The notes: a model not told the origin generated them from the letters alone. A DNA stretch of 64,000 bases from Bradyrhizobium sp. URHD0069 (GCF_000701345.1 NZ_JNIJ01000033.1:1-64000); one strand, 5' to 3'. Counted from the first letter of the stretch, positions 24,159 through 33,286 are shown. Program-made: numbers and translations.

Positions 24159-25739
24159 CTACTCTGCCATCTCCACGGGCGTGGCCGGGCCGGCCAGCGG
24201 CCTTTCTTCCATCACGATCATGCACAGCGCCGCGCAGGCCATGAGCGCCGCGGCGGCGCCGAACACATATTGAAATGCCGCGACCATGTCGGCGGCGGGG
24301 ATCGAATTCACCGGCCCGCGATGCTCTCCGACAAGCGAGATGTCCGCACCCAGCGCCATCAGCAGAATCGCGGTGAACGCCGCGACCGTGAACGACGCCA
24401 TCAACGCGCGGAAAAAGTTCATCGCACCCGTGGCGGTGCCGACCTGCGAACGCGCTACCGCGTTCTGGATCGAGACCACGCTCACCGGAAACGTGGTGCC
24501 GAGCCCAAGCGCGAATAGCGACAGCAGCCCGAGCAACGCCCACAGCGGCAGCGGGGTCGCGATCGCGAGCGCGCACCCCGTCGCCGCGGAGCAAATGGTG
24601 CCGATAATCGCCACACGCTTGTAATGCGTCATGTGCACCATCGCGCGGCCGGCGATCGCGGCCCCCGGCACCGAAACCGCGACCAGCGGAATCAGTGCCA
24701 GCCCGGCCTCGCTGGCGCTGAGATGGTAGACCACGTCGTAATAGAGCGGCATGTGCACGGTCAGTCCGAGCATCGCGCCGATCGCGCAGCCGCCCGCAGC
24801 CATCGCATAAGGCACGACCGGTCCGCCCATCAGTGGCAACGGCAGGAACGGTTCATCGGTCCGCAGCGCATGCCACACAAAGGCGAGCGCCAGCACCAGC
24901 GCCGCGCCGACCATCGCCACGATCGTCGGCGAGAGCCAGAGATAGCGGTTGCCGCCCCATGTCAGCACCAGCATGAACACGACCGCGGAGGCCATCAGCA
25001 GCACGCCGCCGAGCCAGTCGACCTTGCGCCTGCGGTGAAATGCCGGGATCTTACCCATCTTCGGCAGCAGCAGCGCCAGCGATGCGAGCCCGAGCGGCAC
25101 GTTGATCCAGAAGATCATCGACCAGTGCAGGTGCTCGGCAAACACGCCACCAAGGACCGGCCCGCCGATGCCTGCCGCGACCCACACGCCGCTGAAATAG
25201 GCCTGGTACTGACCGCGCTCGCGGGGCGTCACTACGTCGGAAATCACGGTCTGCACGATCGGCAGAATGCCGCCGCCGCCGATGCCCTGCAGGCCTCGCG
25301 CCAGGATCAGCACCGGCATGTTCGGCGCCAGCGCGCACAGGATCGAGCCGGCGACGAACAGGCTGAGCGCTGTGATGATCATGGCGCGGCGGCCGTAGAT
25401 GTCACTGAGCGTGCCGAATACCGGCGCCACCGCGGTCGAAGCCAAAAGATAGGCCGTGATCACCCACGACAGGTTGGAGACGTCCTGGAATTGCCGGCCG
25501 ATGGTCGGCAGCGCAGTCGCGACGATGGTCTGGTCGAGGGCGGCCAGGAACATCGTCAGCATCAGGCTCATCAGGATGGTGCGGACTTCGCTTTGGGTGA
25601 GCGGCGCCGGCGGCGCGATCGGCGGCCCGTCGCTGATGTCGATGACCTCACCCGGCACTTGCGAAAGGTCGCCGGCAATGGCTTCGGGCAAGGTTTGTCC
25701 GTCAGCCGGTTGAGGGCTCTGCCGTTCGAACTTGTTCAT
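24159..25739 (-). CDS. DHA2-family multidrug exporter, EmrB/QacA-like
   Basis: 526 residues with about 14 hydrophobic helices, as expected for the DHA2 branch of the major facilitator superfamily. Family motifs are visible: LDQTIVATALPTI in the first helix (motif D1 region), GTLSDIYGRRAMI (motif A, loop 2-3) and RGLQGIGGGGILP (motif B). About 55 soluble residues precede the first helix, including a proline/acidic stretch. It would export drugs or lipophilic compounds using the proton gradient. No membrane-fusion partner (EmrA) or TetR regulator gene is adjacent, so it may work alone. The next minus-strand gene follows 111 bases downstream. Confidence 0.9.
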   Translation of the reverse strand: MNKFERQSPQPADGQTLPEAIAGDLSQVPGEVIDISDGPPIAPPAPLTQSEVRTILMSLMLTMFLAALDQTIVATALPTIGRQFQDVSNLSWVITAYLLASTAVAPVFGTLSDIYGRRAMIITALSLFVAGSILCALAPNMPVLILARGLQGIGGGGILPIVQTVISDVVTPRERGQYQAYFSGVWVAAGIGGPVLGGVFAEHLHWSMIFWINVPLGLASLALLLPKMGKIPAFHRRRKVDWLGGVLLMASAVVFMLVLTWGGNRYLWLSPTIVAMVGAALVLALAFVWHALRTDEPFLPLPLMGGPVVPYAMAAGGCAIGAMLGLTVHMPLYYDVVYHLSASEAGLALIPLVAVSVPGAAIAGRAMVHMTHYKRVAIIGTICSAATGCALAIATPLPLWALLGLLSLFALGLGTTFPVSVVSIQNAVARSQVGTATGAMNFFRALMASFTVAAFTAILLMALGADISLVGEHRGPVNSIPAADMVAAFQYVFGAAAALMACAALCMIVMEERPLAGPATPVEMAE

Positions 25740-25873
25740 GCGGACTTATATTGATGCGCGGCGGGGGCCGCGTGGAATCGCTGCATCGCCGCAATATATT
25801 TGGACAATCCAAGCTGGGGCAGCGGGTTAGGCGCATGGGTGCATCCCGCAGCGGTGCCGTCGCAATCGCGCGT

Positions 25874-26389
25874 TCAGGATTGTGGCCGCTTTTTGAGCCG
25901 CGCCCGTTTCGGCAACAGCGCCGGCCATTGCACGATGTGATCTTCGAGATCGGCGTCGGCGATCTCGTTCTCCGTCCCGTGCACCCGCCCGCGCACGGAA
26001 ACGCCCGCTTCATGAACCGTATTCGGGTCGCCCGAAATCAGCGGATGCCACCAATAGAGATCGCGGCCCTCCGCCACCAGTTTGTAGCCGCAGCTCGGCG
26101 GCAGCCAGTTCAGGGTGCGGACGTTTTCCGGCGTGAGCCTGACGCAGTCCGGAACCAGCTCGGATCGGTTCGTATAGTCTTTGCAGGCGCACAACCCCGC
26201 GTCCAGAAGCTTGCAGGAGACGTGCGTGAAATAGATCTTGCCGGTATCTTCATCCTCAAGCTTTTCAAGGCAGCAACGGGCGCAGCCGTCGCACAGGCTC
26301 TCCCATTCGACGTTGGACATTTCTTCCAACGTCTTGGTTTTCCAAAAGAATCCCTCTTGAGCCGAGGGTGGCTTGGGTTGGACGGTCAT
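25874..26389 (-). CDS. YcgN-family cysteine-cluster protein
   Basis: 171 residues. The N-terminal region has the zinc/iron-type cluster CDGCARCCLEKLEDED (C-x2-C-x2-CC), typical of the YcgN/UPF0260 and related CxxCxxCC families. Further conserved cysteines occur in CKLLDAGLCACKDY and PDCVRL. A tryptophan-rich stretch (YWWHPLISGDP) follows near residue 115. The length and motif order match UPF0260 (YcgN). The function is not established. It is monocistronic, convergent with nothing and separated from the exporter by 134 bases. Confidence 0.88.
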   Translation of the reverse strand: MTVQPKPPSAQEGFFWKTKTLEEMSNVEWESLCDGCARCCLEKLEDEDTGKIYFTHVSCKLLDAGLCACKDYTNRSELVPDCVRLTPENVRTLNWLPPSCGYKLVAEGRDLYWWHPLISGDPNTVHEAGVSVRGRVHGTENEIADADLEDHIVQWPALLPKRARLKKRPQS

Positions 26390-26675
26390 GAGTCCCAGCG
26401 TTTCCGGCCGGCGAAAGCCTGAGTTCTTCTAGGGGCTGCAACGCTCACTGCGCAAGTAGGGCGGCTCGACAGAGAGTAAAAGCCCCCGGGCAGCATTAGC
26501 CCTGCTTAATCAAAATCGTGAGCCAGACCATTGGTTTATGGCCCGCGCTCGGATAGAACTTGACCGAGTCCCCAACCGCGCAAATGCGCCTTGGGTTTGC
26601 CGCAACATTCCCGCAAGACGGCTCAATAGTGCCCAGCCGGGTGCTTGAAGCGCTGCGAACTGACCAAGGGTCCCG

Positions 26676-28946
26676 GTGCGCGAGATCGTACCACCGCAAT
26701 GGAAGACGAAAATCCGGCTCTGGTTGCTGGATTTCGACGCGCGCGTCGACTCGACGCTGTTCTCTTCCGCCAAGGGCGCCCGCGAACTCTACGGGCGTTT
26801 CTCGACCTTTATGGACCGCTTCTATGTGGACAGGTGGAGGCGCTGGGTCTTCATTGAACCGCTGTCTGAAGCCGCGAGCCTCGGGCTCGGCGGCCTGATC
26901 CTGATGCTGGCGCTGGCGATACCGGCGTTTCGCGAAACCGCCGACGAAGACTGGCTGAAGAAATCCGATCTCGCGGTATCGTTCCTCGACCGCTACGGCA
27001 ATCCGATCGGCAACCGCGGCATCAAGCACAACGACTCTATTCCGCTAGAGGATTTTCCGGACCATCTGATCAAGGCGACGCTTGCCACCGAGGACCGCCG
27101 CTTCTACGACCATTTCGGCATCGACGTCGCCGGCACGTTCCGCGCGCTGTTGACCAATGCGCAGGCCGGCGGCGTGCGGCAGGGCGGTTCGTCGATTACC
27201 CAGCAGCTCGCAAAAAACCTGTTTCTGAACAATGAGCGCACCATCGAGCGCAAGGTGAAGGAAGCCTTCCTCGCAATCTGGCTGGAGACGCGGCTCACCA
27301 AGAATGAAATCCTGAAACTCTATCTCGATCGCGCCTATATGGGCGGCGGCACCTTCGGCGTCGATGGCGCCGCGCATTTCTATTTCAACAAATCGGCGCG
27401 CGACGTCAATCTTGCGGAAGCCGCGATGCTCGCCGGCCTGTTCAAGGCGCCCACCAGATATGCGCCTCACATCAACCTGCCTGCGGCGCGCGCCCGCGCC
27501 AACGTCGTGCTGGACAATCTGGTCGACGCCGGCTTCATGACCGAAGGCCAGGTGTTCGGCGCGCGGCGCAATCCGGCCACCGCGGTCGATCGCCGTGATG
27601 AGAATTCACCGAACTATTATCTCGACTGGGCCTTCGACGAGATGCGCAAGCTGGTCGATACGTTTCCGAAATCCTACACCGAGCGCGTCTTCGTGGTCCG
27701 CACCGCGATCGATATGAATGTGCAGCGCGCCGCGGAAGAGGCCGTCGAAAACCAGCTGCGCCAGTTCGGCCGCGACTATCACGCGACGCAGGCCGCTACC
27801 GTCGTCGCCGATCTCGACGGCGGCGTGCGCGCGATGGTCGGCGGACGCGACTATGGGGCCAGCCAGTTCAACCGTGCCGTGGACGCCTACCGGCAGCCCG
27901 GCTCGTCCTTCAAGCCGTATGTCTACACCACCGCGCTGTTGAACGGCTTCAAGCCGAACTCGATCGTGGTCGACGGCCCGGTCTGCCTCGGCAACTGGTG
28001 TCCGCAAAATTATGGCCACTCCTACTCCGGCTCGGTGACACTGACGCAGGCGATTACCCGCTCGATCAACGTGGTGCCGGTAAAGCTGTCGATCGCGATC
28101 GGCAATAATCCGAAAAACCAGTGGGACTCGGCCAAAAGAGGCCGCGCCAAGATCGTAGAAGTTGCGCGCCGCTTCGGCATCAAAGCGCCGCTGCCGGATA
28201 CTCCGTCGCTGCCGATCGGCGCCGACGAAGTCACGGTGCTCGAGCATGCCGCGGCGTATGCGACCTTCCCCAACAAGGGCAAAGCGGTAACCCCTCATGC
28301 GGTACTGGAAGTTCGCACCGGTGCCGGCGATCTGGTCTGGCGCTTCGATCGCGATGGCAAAAAACCGCTGCAAGCCATTCCGGCATCAGTAGCTTCCGAC
28401 ATGGCGGAAATGATGAGTCACGTGGTCAGCGAAGGTACCGCGCGGCGCGCGGCGCTCGACGGCATTCCGACCGCAGGCAAGACCGGCACCACCAACGCCT
28501 ACCGCGACGCGTGGTTCGTCGGTTACACCGGCAACTTCGCCTGCGCCGTCTGGTACGGCAATGACGATTATTCGCCGACCAACCGCATGACCGGCGGATC
28601 GCTGCCGGCGCAGACCTGGCACGACATCATGGTCGCGGCCCACCAAGGCGTCGAGATCAAGGAGATCCCCGGCGTCGGTGCAGGGACAAAGCTGCCTCCT
28701 CCCGCTGCCTCCGCGACAGTTGCGTCGAAACCGCCTGACATCAAGCCGGGACCGCCGCCGATCCTAACTAAACGCGGCGCCGATATTCTGGTGCGCGTGG
28801 AAAAGTTGCTCGACGAGGCGGCCAAGACGGCGGGTGGCCCGGTGAAGCCCGGCAAGCCGGCATCGTCCAGCTCAGTTGCATTCCCCGATAGCTTTGCCGC
28901 GGCAGTGCCTGGCGACCCAGCTGCTCCCGCGCCGCGCAAGAACTAA
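26676..28946 (+). CDS. PBP1A-type penicillin-binding protein (bifunctional)
   Basis: Bifunctional peptidoglycan synthase, 756 residues. A cytoplasmic N-terminus precedes one membrane helix (about 68-85). The glycosyltransferase domain (about 110-290) has the catalytic glutamate E139 in ATEDRRFYDHFG and the QGGSSITQQLAKN motif. The transpeptidase domain (about 370-650) has the active-site S410-S-F-K413, S463-I-N465 and K602-T-G-T605. The tail (from about 675) is proline/alanine-rich and low complexity. It polymerises glycan strands and crosslinks peptides. The start is GTG 26676, with AAGGG upstream. It is followed within 3 bases by the DUF1214 gene, suggesting a shared transcript. Confidence 0.94.
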   Translation: MREIVPPQWKTKIRLWLLDFDARVDSTLFSSAKGARELYGRFSTFMDRFYVDRWRRWVFIEPLSEAASLGLGGLILMLALAIPAFRETADEDWLKKSDLAVSFLDRYGNPIGNRGIKHNDSIPLEDFPDHLIKATLATEDRRFYDHFGIDVAGTFRALLTNAQAGGVRQGGSSITQQLAKNLFLNNERTIERKVKEAFLAIWLETRLTKNEILKLYLDRAYMGGGTFGVDGAAHFYFNKSARDVNLAEAAMLAGLFKAPTRYAPHINLPAARARANVVLDNLVDAGFMTEGQVFGARRNPATAVDRRDENSPNYYLDWAFDEMRKLVDTFPKSYTERVFVVRTAIDMNVQRAAEEAVENQLRQFGRDYHATQAATVVADLDGGVRAMVGGRDYGASQFNRAVDAYRQPGSSFKPYVYTTALLNGFKPNSIVVDGPVCLGNWCPQNYGHSYSGSVTLTQAITRSINVVPVKLSIAIGNNPKNQWDSAKRGRAKIVEVARRFGIKAPLPDTPSLPIGADEVTVLEHAAAYATFPNKGKAVTPHAVLEVRTGAGDLVWRFDRDGKKPLQAIPASVASDMAEMMSHVVSEGTARRAALDGIPTAGKTGTTNAYRDAWFVGYTGNFACAVWYGNDDYSPTNRMTGGSLPAQTWHDIMVAAHQGVEIKEIPGVGAGTKLPPPAASATVASKPPDIKPGPPPILTKRGADILVRVEKLLDEAAKTAGGPVKPGKPASSSSVAFPDSFAAAVPGDPAAPAPRKN

Positions 28947-28948
28947 CC

Positions 28949-29527
28949 GTGCGGCTGATCTTCATCACCTTGCTGGCGCTGATGCTCGCCACCGTCGTAG
29001 GACTCGGCGCAACCTGGATGACGGCAACGCGCGGCACCGATCTGGGCACGCTCACGATCGGCGCCTGGACCGCCCGGCCGAAGACCGGGACCGCCGATAT
29101 CGATCCTTATTCGCGTGCCTCCATCGCCCGCAGCGGCGAGCTGCCGGTCGGCACAGGCGACGGCGTCGCGTTCTCGGCGACCACGGACGACCGCAAGCGG
29201 CCGCTCGATGGGCGGTGCGACGTGGTGGTCAGCGGTGTCACGCCCGCCGCGCGGTTCTGGACGTTGACGCTTTACGACCAGAAAGGGCACCTGGTTGCGA
29301 ATTCGCTGCAGCGTTACGGCTTCACCAGCCAGGAAATCATCCGCGGAGCGGACGGCGCGTTTGAAATACGGGTGGCGTCGAGATCGCGCGCCGGAAACTG
29401 GCTGCCCACCGGGGGCATCGAGCGCTATGCGCTGATGCTTCGGCTTTACGATACGCCGGTTGGGGTGGCGACGCGGACGCAGCGTGATGCGCCGATGCCT
29501 TCGATCGCGACCGTGGGGTGCCCATGA
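28949..29527 (+). CDS. DUF1214-domain membrane-anchored protein
   Basis: 192 residues from GTG 28949, only two bases after the previous stop. One hydrophobic helix (about 2-22, IFITLLALMLATVVGLGATW) anchors it, and the rest is a periplasmic beta domain with the family pattern (AWTARPKTGTADIDPYSRA and LPTGGIERYALMLRLYDTPV). DUF1214 domains commonly pair with DUF1254, either fused or adjacent; the next gene is that partner with overlapping codons. The biochemical role is unknown. Position after a penicillin-binding protein suggests an envelope function but is weak evidence. Confidence 0.85.
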   Translation: MRLIFITLLALMLATVVGLGATWMTATRGTDLGTLTIGAWTARPKTGTADIDPYSRASIARSGELPVGTGDGVAFSATTDDRKRPLDGRCDVVVSGVTPAARFWTLTLYDQKGHLVANSLQRYGFTSQEIIRGADGAFEIRVASRSRAGNWLPTGGIERYALMLRLYDTPVGVATRTQRDAPMPSIATVGCP

Positions 29528-30111
29528 TTCGCTTGCTGTTCACGATCGTTGCCGGCGTGCTGCTGGGCGGCATTGTGCATCTGGTCAGCGTGTTGGCGTT
29601 GCCGCGCATCGCGACCCAGGACGCCTATTCGCGTCTGACCCCGATGACCAAGCTCAACACCGTTACTCCCCTGCCCCTGGCGGATCCGAACACCGCGCCG
29701 ATGCCGTTCATGGACCCGGCGTTCGCGGTCGCGATCTGCCGCTACGATCTGTCGGGTGGCTCGCTCAAACTGACGGTGCCTGTCAGCCAGGCCTACACAT
29801 CCGTGTCGTTCTATACGCGCAACGAAGTCGCCTATTACGCCATCAACGACCGGTCCGCCGGACGCAAGGTGATCGAACTCGATCTGATGACCGAGCCGCA
29901 GCACGCCGAATTGCCGGAAGACGAGGACGTAACCGCGGCCGACCGGCTGATCATCGATTCTCCAACCGCAACCGGCTTGATCGTGCTGAAAGCACTGGCG
30001 CCGGAACCCGGCCTGATGCCGCAGGCGCAGGCCGCCCTCGCCGCATCGAGCTGCAAGCTGCAGACCGAACCGCCGGCGAAGCAGGCGCAAGGGCCGCGGT
30101 CCAAGCGCTGA
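29524..30111 (+). CDS. DUF1254-domain membrane-anchored protein
   Basis: 195 residues from ATG 29524, whose ATGA overlaps the previous stop codon; a GTG six bases upstream is in frame but less likely. The N-terminal helix (about 4-25) anchors it, followed by the DUF1254 domain with the motifs IATQDAYSRLTPM and FYTRNEVAYYAINDR. The C-terminal tail is basic. It forms a two-gene translationally coupled unit with the DUF1214 protein, which fits a physical complex. No enzymatic residues can be assigned. Confidence 0.85.
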   Translation: MIRLLFTIVAGVLLGGIVHLVSVLALPRIATQDAYSRLTPMTKLNTVTPLPLADPNTAPMPFMDPAFAVAICRYDLSGGSLKLTVPVSQAYTSVSFYTRNEVAYYAINDRSAGRKVIELDLMTEPQHAELPEDEDVTAADRLIIDSPTATGLIVLKALAPEPGLMPQAQAALAASSCKLQTEPPAKQAQGPRSKR

Positions 30112-30224
30112 TCGAAACGCGATATCTTCTCCTGAGATAACGACGGTTCAAGTCCCCTATCTTGTTGGCTTTTTGAGTCATACCCTGAGGGATGACCGGG
30201 ATGGTTTGATTGTGCCGCTTCGAG

Positions 30225-31004
30225 CTAGCCGCGCACGCTCAGCGCACGGCCGATCACCGGCTGCGCCGCGACCGGCGGGTTAGCGGTCTGCGCCGCAAGC
30301 TCGCCGATCAATCGATCGGCGTCGGCCGCCATGTTATTCGGGGCGTGGATCACCAGCCGCTCCAGCGCCCAGCGATAAGACGATATCCTGCGCTCCAGGC
30401 ATTGCTGCACCCACTGCACGATCAGGGTATTTTCCTGCATGCGGGCGATCGCGTCGGCGCGCTCACGCGGCGACAATTCCGAAACGAGCGCGAGACTGGC
30501 GTTACGTTGCTTGTCGAGATCGAGCACGCGCCCGGCGGCGGCGAAGAACGGTTCGAACCGAGTGATGTCGTCACGCACGTCTTCGATCAGCTGCGCATAG
30601 CGCGATGAATGCGAGCGGTGCGGCTCGTCGATCAACTGCCGCCCATAGGCGGTGCGGTCGAACACCGGTGCCTGCCGCCACGGCGACGGGAGCGGCTGGT
30701 AGTCGCCGAACACGCTCTTCCAGGCCGGACGCGAACGCGGTGGCTCGATCAGCGGGTAAGCGAGATCGCGAAGCAGGCGTTCGTTGTCGGTGAGCTGGAA
30801 TTGCGACGGGCGCAGCCCGATGCTCGATGTCGCCTCGGCGCCAATCCAGCGATGCATGTCGTCGTTGCGAAAATCCTGGCGCGTGCGGCCGAAATCGCCG
30901 CCGCTGCAACCCCCCAGGGCCACGCCCATCAAGAGCAGCGTCAGGACGGGCGATGAGCTCCGAACCTGCGCTCTTGTCCGGATCGGAAAACACGGCTCCG
31001 GCAT
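30225..31004 (-). CDS. hypothetical lipoprotein
   Basis: 259 residues from ATG 31004. A hydrophobic stretch ends in a lipobox (LLLMGVALGGC, lipidated cysteine near residue 33), so the protein is probably exported and lipid-anchored. The N-terminus before the hydrophobic stretch (about 18 residues) is longer than usual for a lipoprotein, and a later start is possible. The mature part is helical, with a WALERLVIHAPNN patch and a conserved-looking Y-x2-L pattern in the middle. I recall similar proteins in Bradyrhizobium without known role. It ends the minus-strand run that begins with the small MGTI protein 18 bases upstream. Confidence 0.75.
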   Translation of the reverse strand: MPEPCFPIRTRAQVRSSSPVLTLLLMGVALGGCSGGDFGRTRQDFRNDDMHRWIGAEATSSIGLRPSQFQLTDNERLLRDLAYPLIEPPRSRPAWKSVFGDYQPLPSPWRQAPVFDRTAYGRQLIDEPHRSHSSRYAQLIEDVRDDITRFEPFFAAAGRVLDLDKQRNASLALVSELSPRERADAIARMQENTLIVQWVQQCLERRISSYRWALERLVIHAPNNMAADADRLIGELAAQTANPPVAAQPVIGRALSVRG

Positions 31005-31021
31005 ATCGAGATGCCCTGATA

Positions 31022-31210
31022 TCAGCGCCGGCGGCGGCGACGGCCCGGGGCTGCCCCCGCTTCCGGTCCGCTGCCCCCGCTGGCTTCTTCGGGTGCGCGT
31101 TCGATCCGGATGACGGGAAGGATCAGGATGGTTCCCATGTCTTCGCGTGGAGCGCCATCCATGGTTGAGCCCAGCCGGCGCGACGCCGGAAATTCAATGA
31201 TGGTGCCCAT
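31022..31210 (-). CDS. small protein with duplicated N-terminal motif
   Basis: 62 residues from ATG 31210, preceded by GGAAGAGAG; an upstream in-frame ATG adds unlikely residues. The sequence contains MGTIIEFPASRR at the start and a repeat-like MGTILILPVIR about 24 residues on, then an acidic/glycine segment and a tail of six arginines. The doubled motif could reflect a tandem duplication or an internal start. The function is unknown. It is divergent from the DUF2336 gene and shares the intergenic region that carries exact CtrA-type sites. Confidence 0.55.
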   Translation of the reverse strand: MGTIIEFPASRRLGSTMDGAPREDMGTILILPVIRIERAPEEASGGSGPEAGAAPGRRRRRR

Positions 31211-31283
31211 GTCAGCTCTCTTCCGGTTGCCGCTCAGAGCCTGATTTGGCCGGCGACATGGCATCATTAAGAACAGGACGTGG

Positions 31284-31298
31284 TTAACGGCATCTTAA
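31284..31298. promoter_or_regulatory. exact CtrA-type site TTAA-N7-TTAA (distal)
   Basis: TTAA at 31284-31287 and TTAA at 31295-31298 with exactly seven bases between, matching the full CtrA consensus. It is 74 bases upstream of the MGTI small-protein start (minus strand) and 164 bases upstream of the DUF2336 start (plus strand). CtrA is the master cell-cycle regulator in alphaproteobacteria; binding here is a prediction. Confidence 0.6.
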
Positions 31299-31396
31299 TT
31301 TGCCTTCGCTGGCCCCGTTTGATGGAGGCACCAGACACGGCCGCTCCGAACGACGAACGTTCAAATGCCCCGTCAGTAATTCACGGATTTTTTTCC

Positions 31397-31411
31397 TTAA
31401 CGAGCTGTTAA
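31397..31411. promoter_or_regulatory. exact CtrA-type site TTAA-N7-TTAA (proximal)
   Basis: TTAA at 31397-31400 and TTAA at 31408-31411 with seven bases between. It lies 51-65 bases upstream of the DUF2336 ATG, a promoter-proximal position. A second exact site is 100 bases away. A scan by eye found no other exact match in the window, and TTAA is rare in this GC-rich DNA. Confidence 0.65.
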
Positions 31412-31461
31412 AGCAACCGCGCGTAGATTGGGGCGAGATTACTCAGTCGCGTATCCCTGAC

Positions 31462-32439
31462 ATGACCACACCTCCACTATTTCCGGGCTTCGACGGGTTG
31501 ATGACGCTCTCCCGCCGGGAAGGCGTCGATATCAGGCCCACTTTGCTGCGCGTGCTGACCGATCTCTATGTTCAGGCCAACGCGCACAGCGCCGAGGAAG
31601 AGCGACAGTTTGTCGAGCTGACCTCCCGTCTGATCGATCAGGTTGACGACGCGACCCGCGCCGTGGTCCGGGCGCGGCTTGCGAGCTATCCGGGCACGCC
31701 GCTCGAAGTTTTGAGCAAGCTGCGGCTGAAAGCCTCAAACCCCGATGCCCGCGTGCCGGTCGGTGCTGAGGCTCCCGCTGCCCCATCGGTGGCGACGTCG
31801 CCGGCCGACGCACTAAGCGGGGCGCAATTGCGGATGGCGTCGAACTTGTCGATGCAGCCCAAGGACGCTGCCGAAATCAACGAGATATTTTCGCGCGCGA
31901 ACGCCGGCGAACGCGCTTTGATCCTGCACAATCTCGAGGACACACGGCTGCGGGCCTCCTTGAGGATTCCCGCCGCACGCGCCAAGCGCGCCATCGAGAC
32001 GCTGGAGATGGCTGCGTTCGCCGCCGATGCCGAAAACTTCACGCTTGAACTCGGCGAAGCCCTGATATTGCCCTCGCGGGTTGCCGCTGAGGTCGTCAAC
32101 GACCCCGGCGGCGAGCCGCTGGCGTGCGCGGCACGCGCGCTGGACATGCCGAGCGCGGTTTTTCAGCGGGTGTTGCTGTTCCTCAATCCTGAACTCGGCT
32201 GTTCCGTGAACTACGTCTATCGGCTGTCGCGCCTGTACGACCAGCTGAGCGAACGATCCGCCCTGGTCATGCTGGCGGCGTGGCGCGGCGCGACACTGGC
32301 GGTCACCCGCGCCAAGTATCAGCCGGGACTCTACGACGATGAGCGTAATCGCGCGCGCCCAGCACCCGCCCAGACTCGCCCGGCCACGCCACTGCCTGAT
32401 GCGCGCATCGTACCGCGCACCGGTTCGCAGAGTTCGTGA
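31462..32439 (+). CDS. DUF2336-domain protein
   Basis: 325 residues from ATG 31462; a longer frame from 31300 overlaps the regulatory region and is unlikely. The N-terminal part (FPGFDGLMTLSRREGVDIRP, then RVLTDLYVQANAHSAEEERQ) and the helical repeats that follow match the DUF2336 family as I recall it, found almost only in alphaproteobacteria. The central region has a low-complexity linker (about 95-115). No transmembrane segments are present. The promoter region has two exact CtrA-type sites, so expression is likely tied to the cell cycle. The molecular role is unknown. Confidence 0.85.
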   Translation: MTTPPLFPGFDGLMTLSRREGVDIRPTLLRVLTDLYVQANAHSAEEERQFVELTSRLIDQVDDATRAVVRARLASYPGTPLEVLSKLRLKASNPDARVPVGAEAPAAPSVATSPADALSGAQLRMASNLSMQPKDAAEINEIFSRANAGERALILHNLEDTRLRASLRIPAARAKRAIETLEMAAFAADAENFTLELGEALILPSRVAAEVVNDPGGEPLACAARALDMPSAVFQRVLLFLNPELGCSVNYVYRLSRLYDQLSERSALVMLAAWRGATLAVTRAKYQPGLYDDERNRARPAPAQTRPATPLPDARIVPRTGSQSS

Positions 32440-32441
32440 CG

Positions 32442-32786
32442 TTAAGCCTGCGCGAGATCGAGAAAATGCCGCCCTGCCCGGTCCTCGGTCTCCACGATCC
32501 AGGCATCCGGGTCGAAACGGACTTCTTTCACGAGGCGCTCTTCCACTGACTGTTCGGGCACTGGCTGCGGCGAGGTCGGCATGAAAATGCGCTCGATCGG
32601 CCGACTGTCGTCATAGACGGTCTGCGGCGCCGGCACATACAGCATCGCATTGCCGTCGAGCAGCGCCACCTTGACGAACACCGCACCGGCCTCTTCGGCG
32701 CCGCGCCGGCGCACGGCGCCGAATATTCCCTCGGTTTGGCAACGGCGCAAATAAGCGGCCACCCATATGCTGGACTTTAGACGCAT
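32442..32786 (-). CDS. DUF1491-family protein
   Basis: 114 residues from ATG 32786 (MRLKSSIWVAAYLRRCQTEG); upstream extension of the frame looks non-coding. The sequence fits DUF1491: FGAVRRRGAEEAGAVFVKVA, then LDGNAMLYVPAPQTV, and the C-terminal RFDPDAWIVETEDRAGRHFL. The family is small, restricted largely to alphaproteobacteria and of unknown function. It is convergent with the DUF2336 gene, the stop codons being only two bases apart. Confidence 0.85.
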   Translation of the reverse strand: MRLKSSIWVAAYLRRCQTEGIFGAVRRRGAEEAGAVFVKVALLDGNAMLYVPAPQTVYDDSRPIERIFMPTSPQPVPEQSVEERLVKEVRFDPDAWIVETEDRAGRHFLDLAQA

Positions 32787-33056
32787 GCAATCGACGATAG
32801 GCCAGCGGATAGATTGACGCCAGTGTCGCGAATCCAAAGTCCGCCTGCGTTGCAGTTGCGGACATTCCAACATAGGCCCGCTTCCAAACTGAGGGTGCAG
32901 GCTCGATTGCGGCGGTCCGCTCCAGTTTGCCGGTACCCTGCAGAATTAGCGGAACTCGAGAGCCTGAGAGCTCGTTCAGAATGGACTTGGCTCGCGATCG
33001 GATTCGAACTCCGAGAGAAGCCTGGATTGCTCCCCCTGATACTACGGAGGTTCGCC

Positions 33057-33284
33057 ATGCCGGATACAACAGAAATGAAGGACCATGTGTACAAGATACT
33101 AGAACTCGTAGGATCTTCTGAAGAGAGTATCGAAGGTGCCATTCAGAATGCCCTAATCCGCGCAGCAAAGACCATTCGCGATATGAAATGGTTCGAAGTC
33201 GTGCAAACGAGAGGCCATATCGAAAATGGGTCTGTTCGCCATTACCAGGTCACCTTGCGAGTTGGATTTACGCTGGAGGAGTAA
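33057..33284 (+). CDS. dodecin family flavin-binding protein
   Basis: 75 residues from ATG 33057, with a strong ACGGAGG upstream. The sequence shows the dodecin pattern throughout: HVYKILELVGSSEESIEGAI, then NALIRAAKTI, then W45-FEVVQTRGHIENG and YQVTLRVGF. Dodecins form hollow dodecamers that bind flavins (or CoA in some bacteria) as dimers stacked on the tryptophan (W45) at the twofold axis, acting as a flavin buffer. A 17-codon frame with a near-perfect ribosome binding site follows immediately (33287). Confidence 0.93.
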   Translation: MPDTTEMKDHVYKILELVGSSEESIEGAIQNALIRAAKTIRDMKWFEVVQTRGHIENGSVRHYQVTLRVGFTLEE

Positions 33285-33286
33285 TC

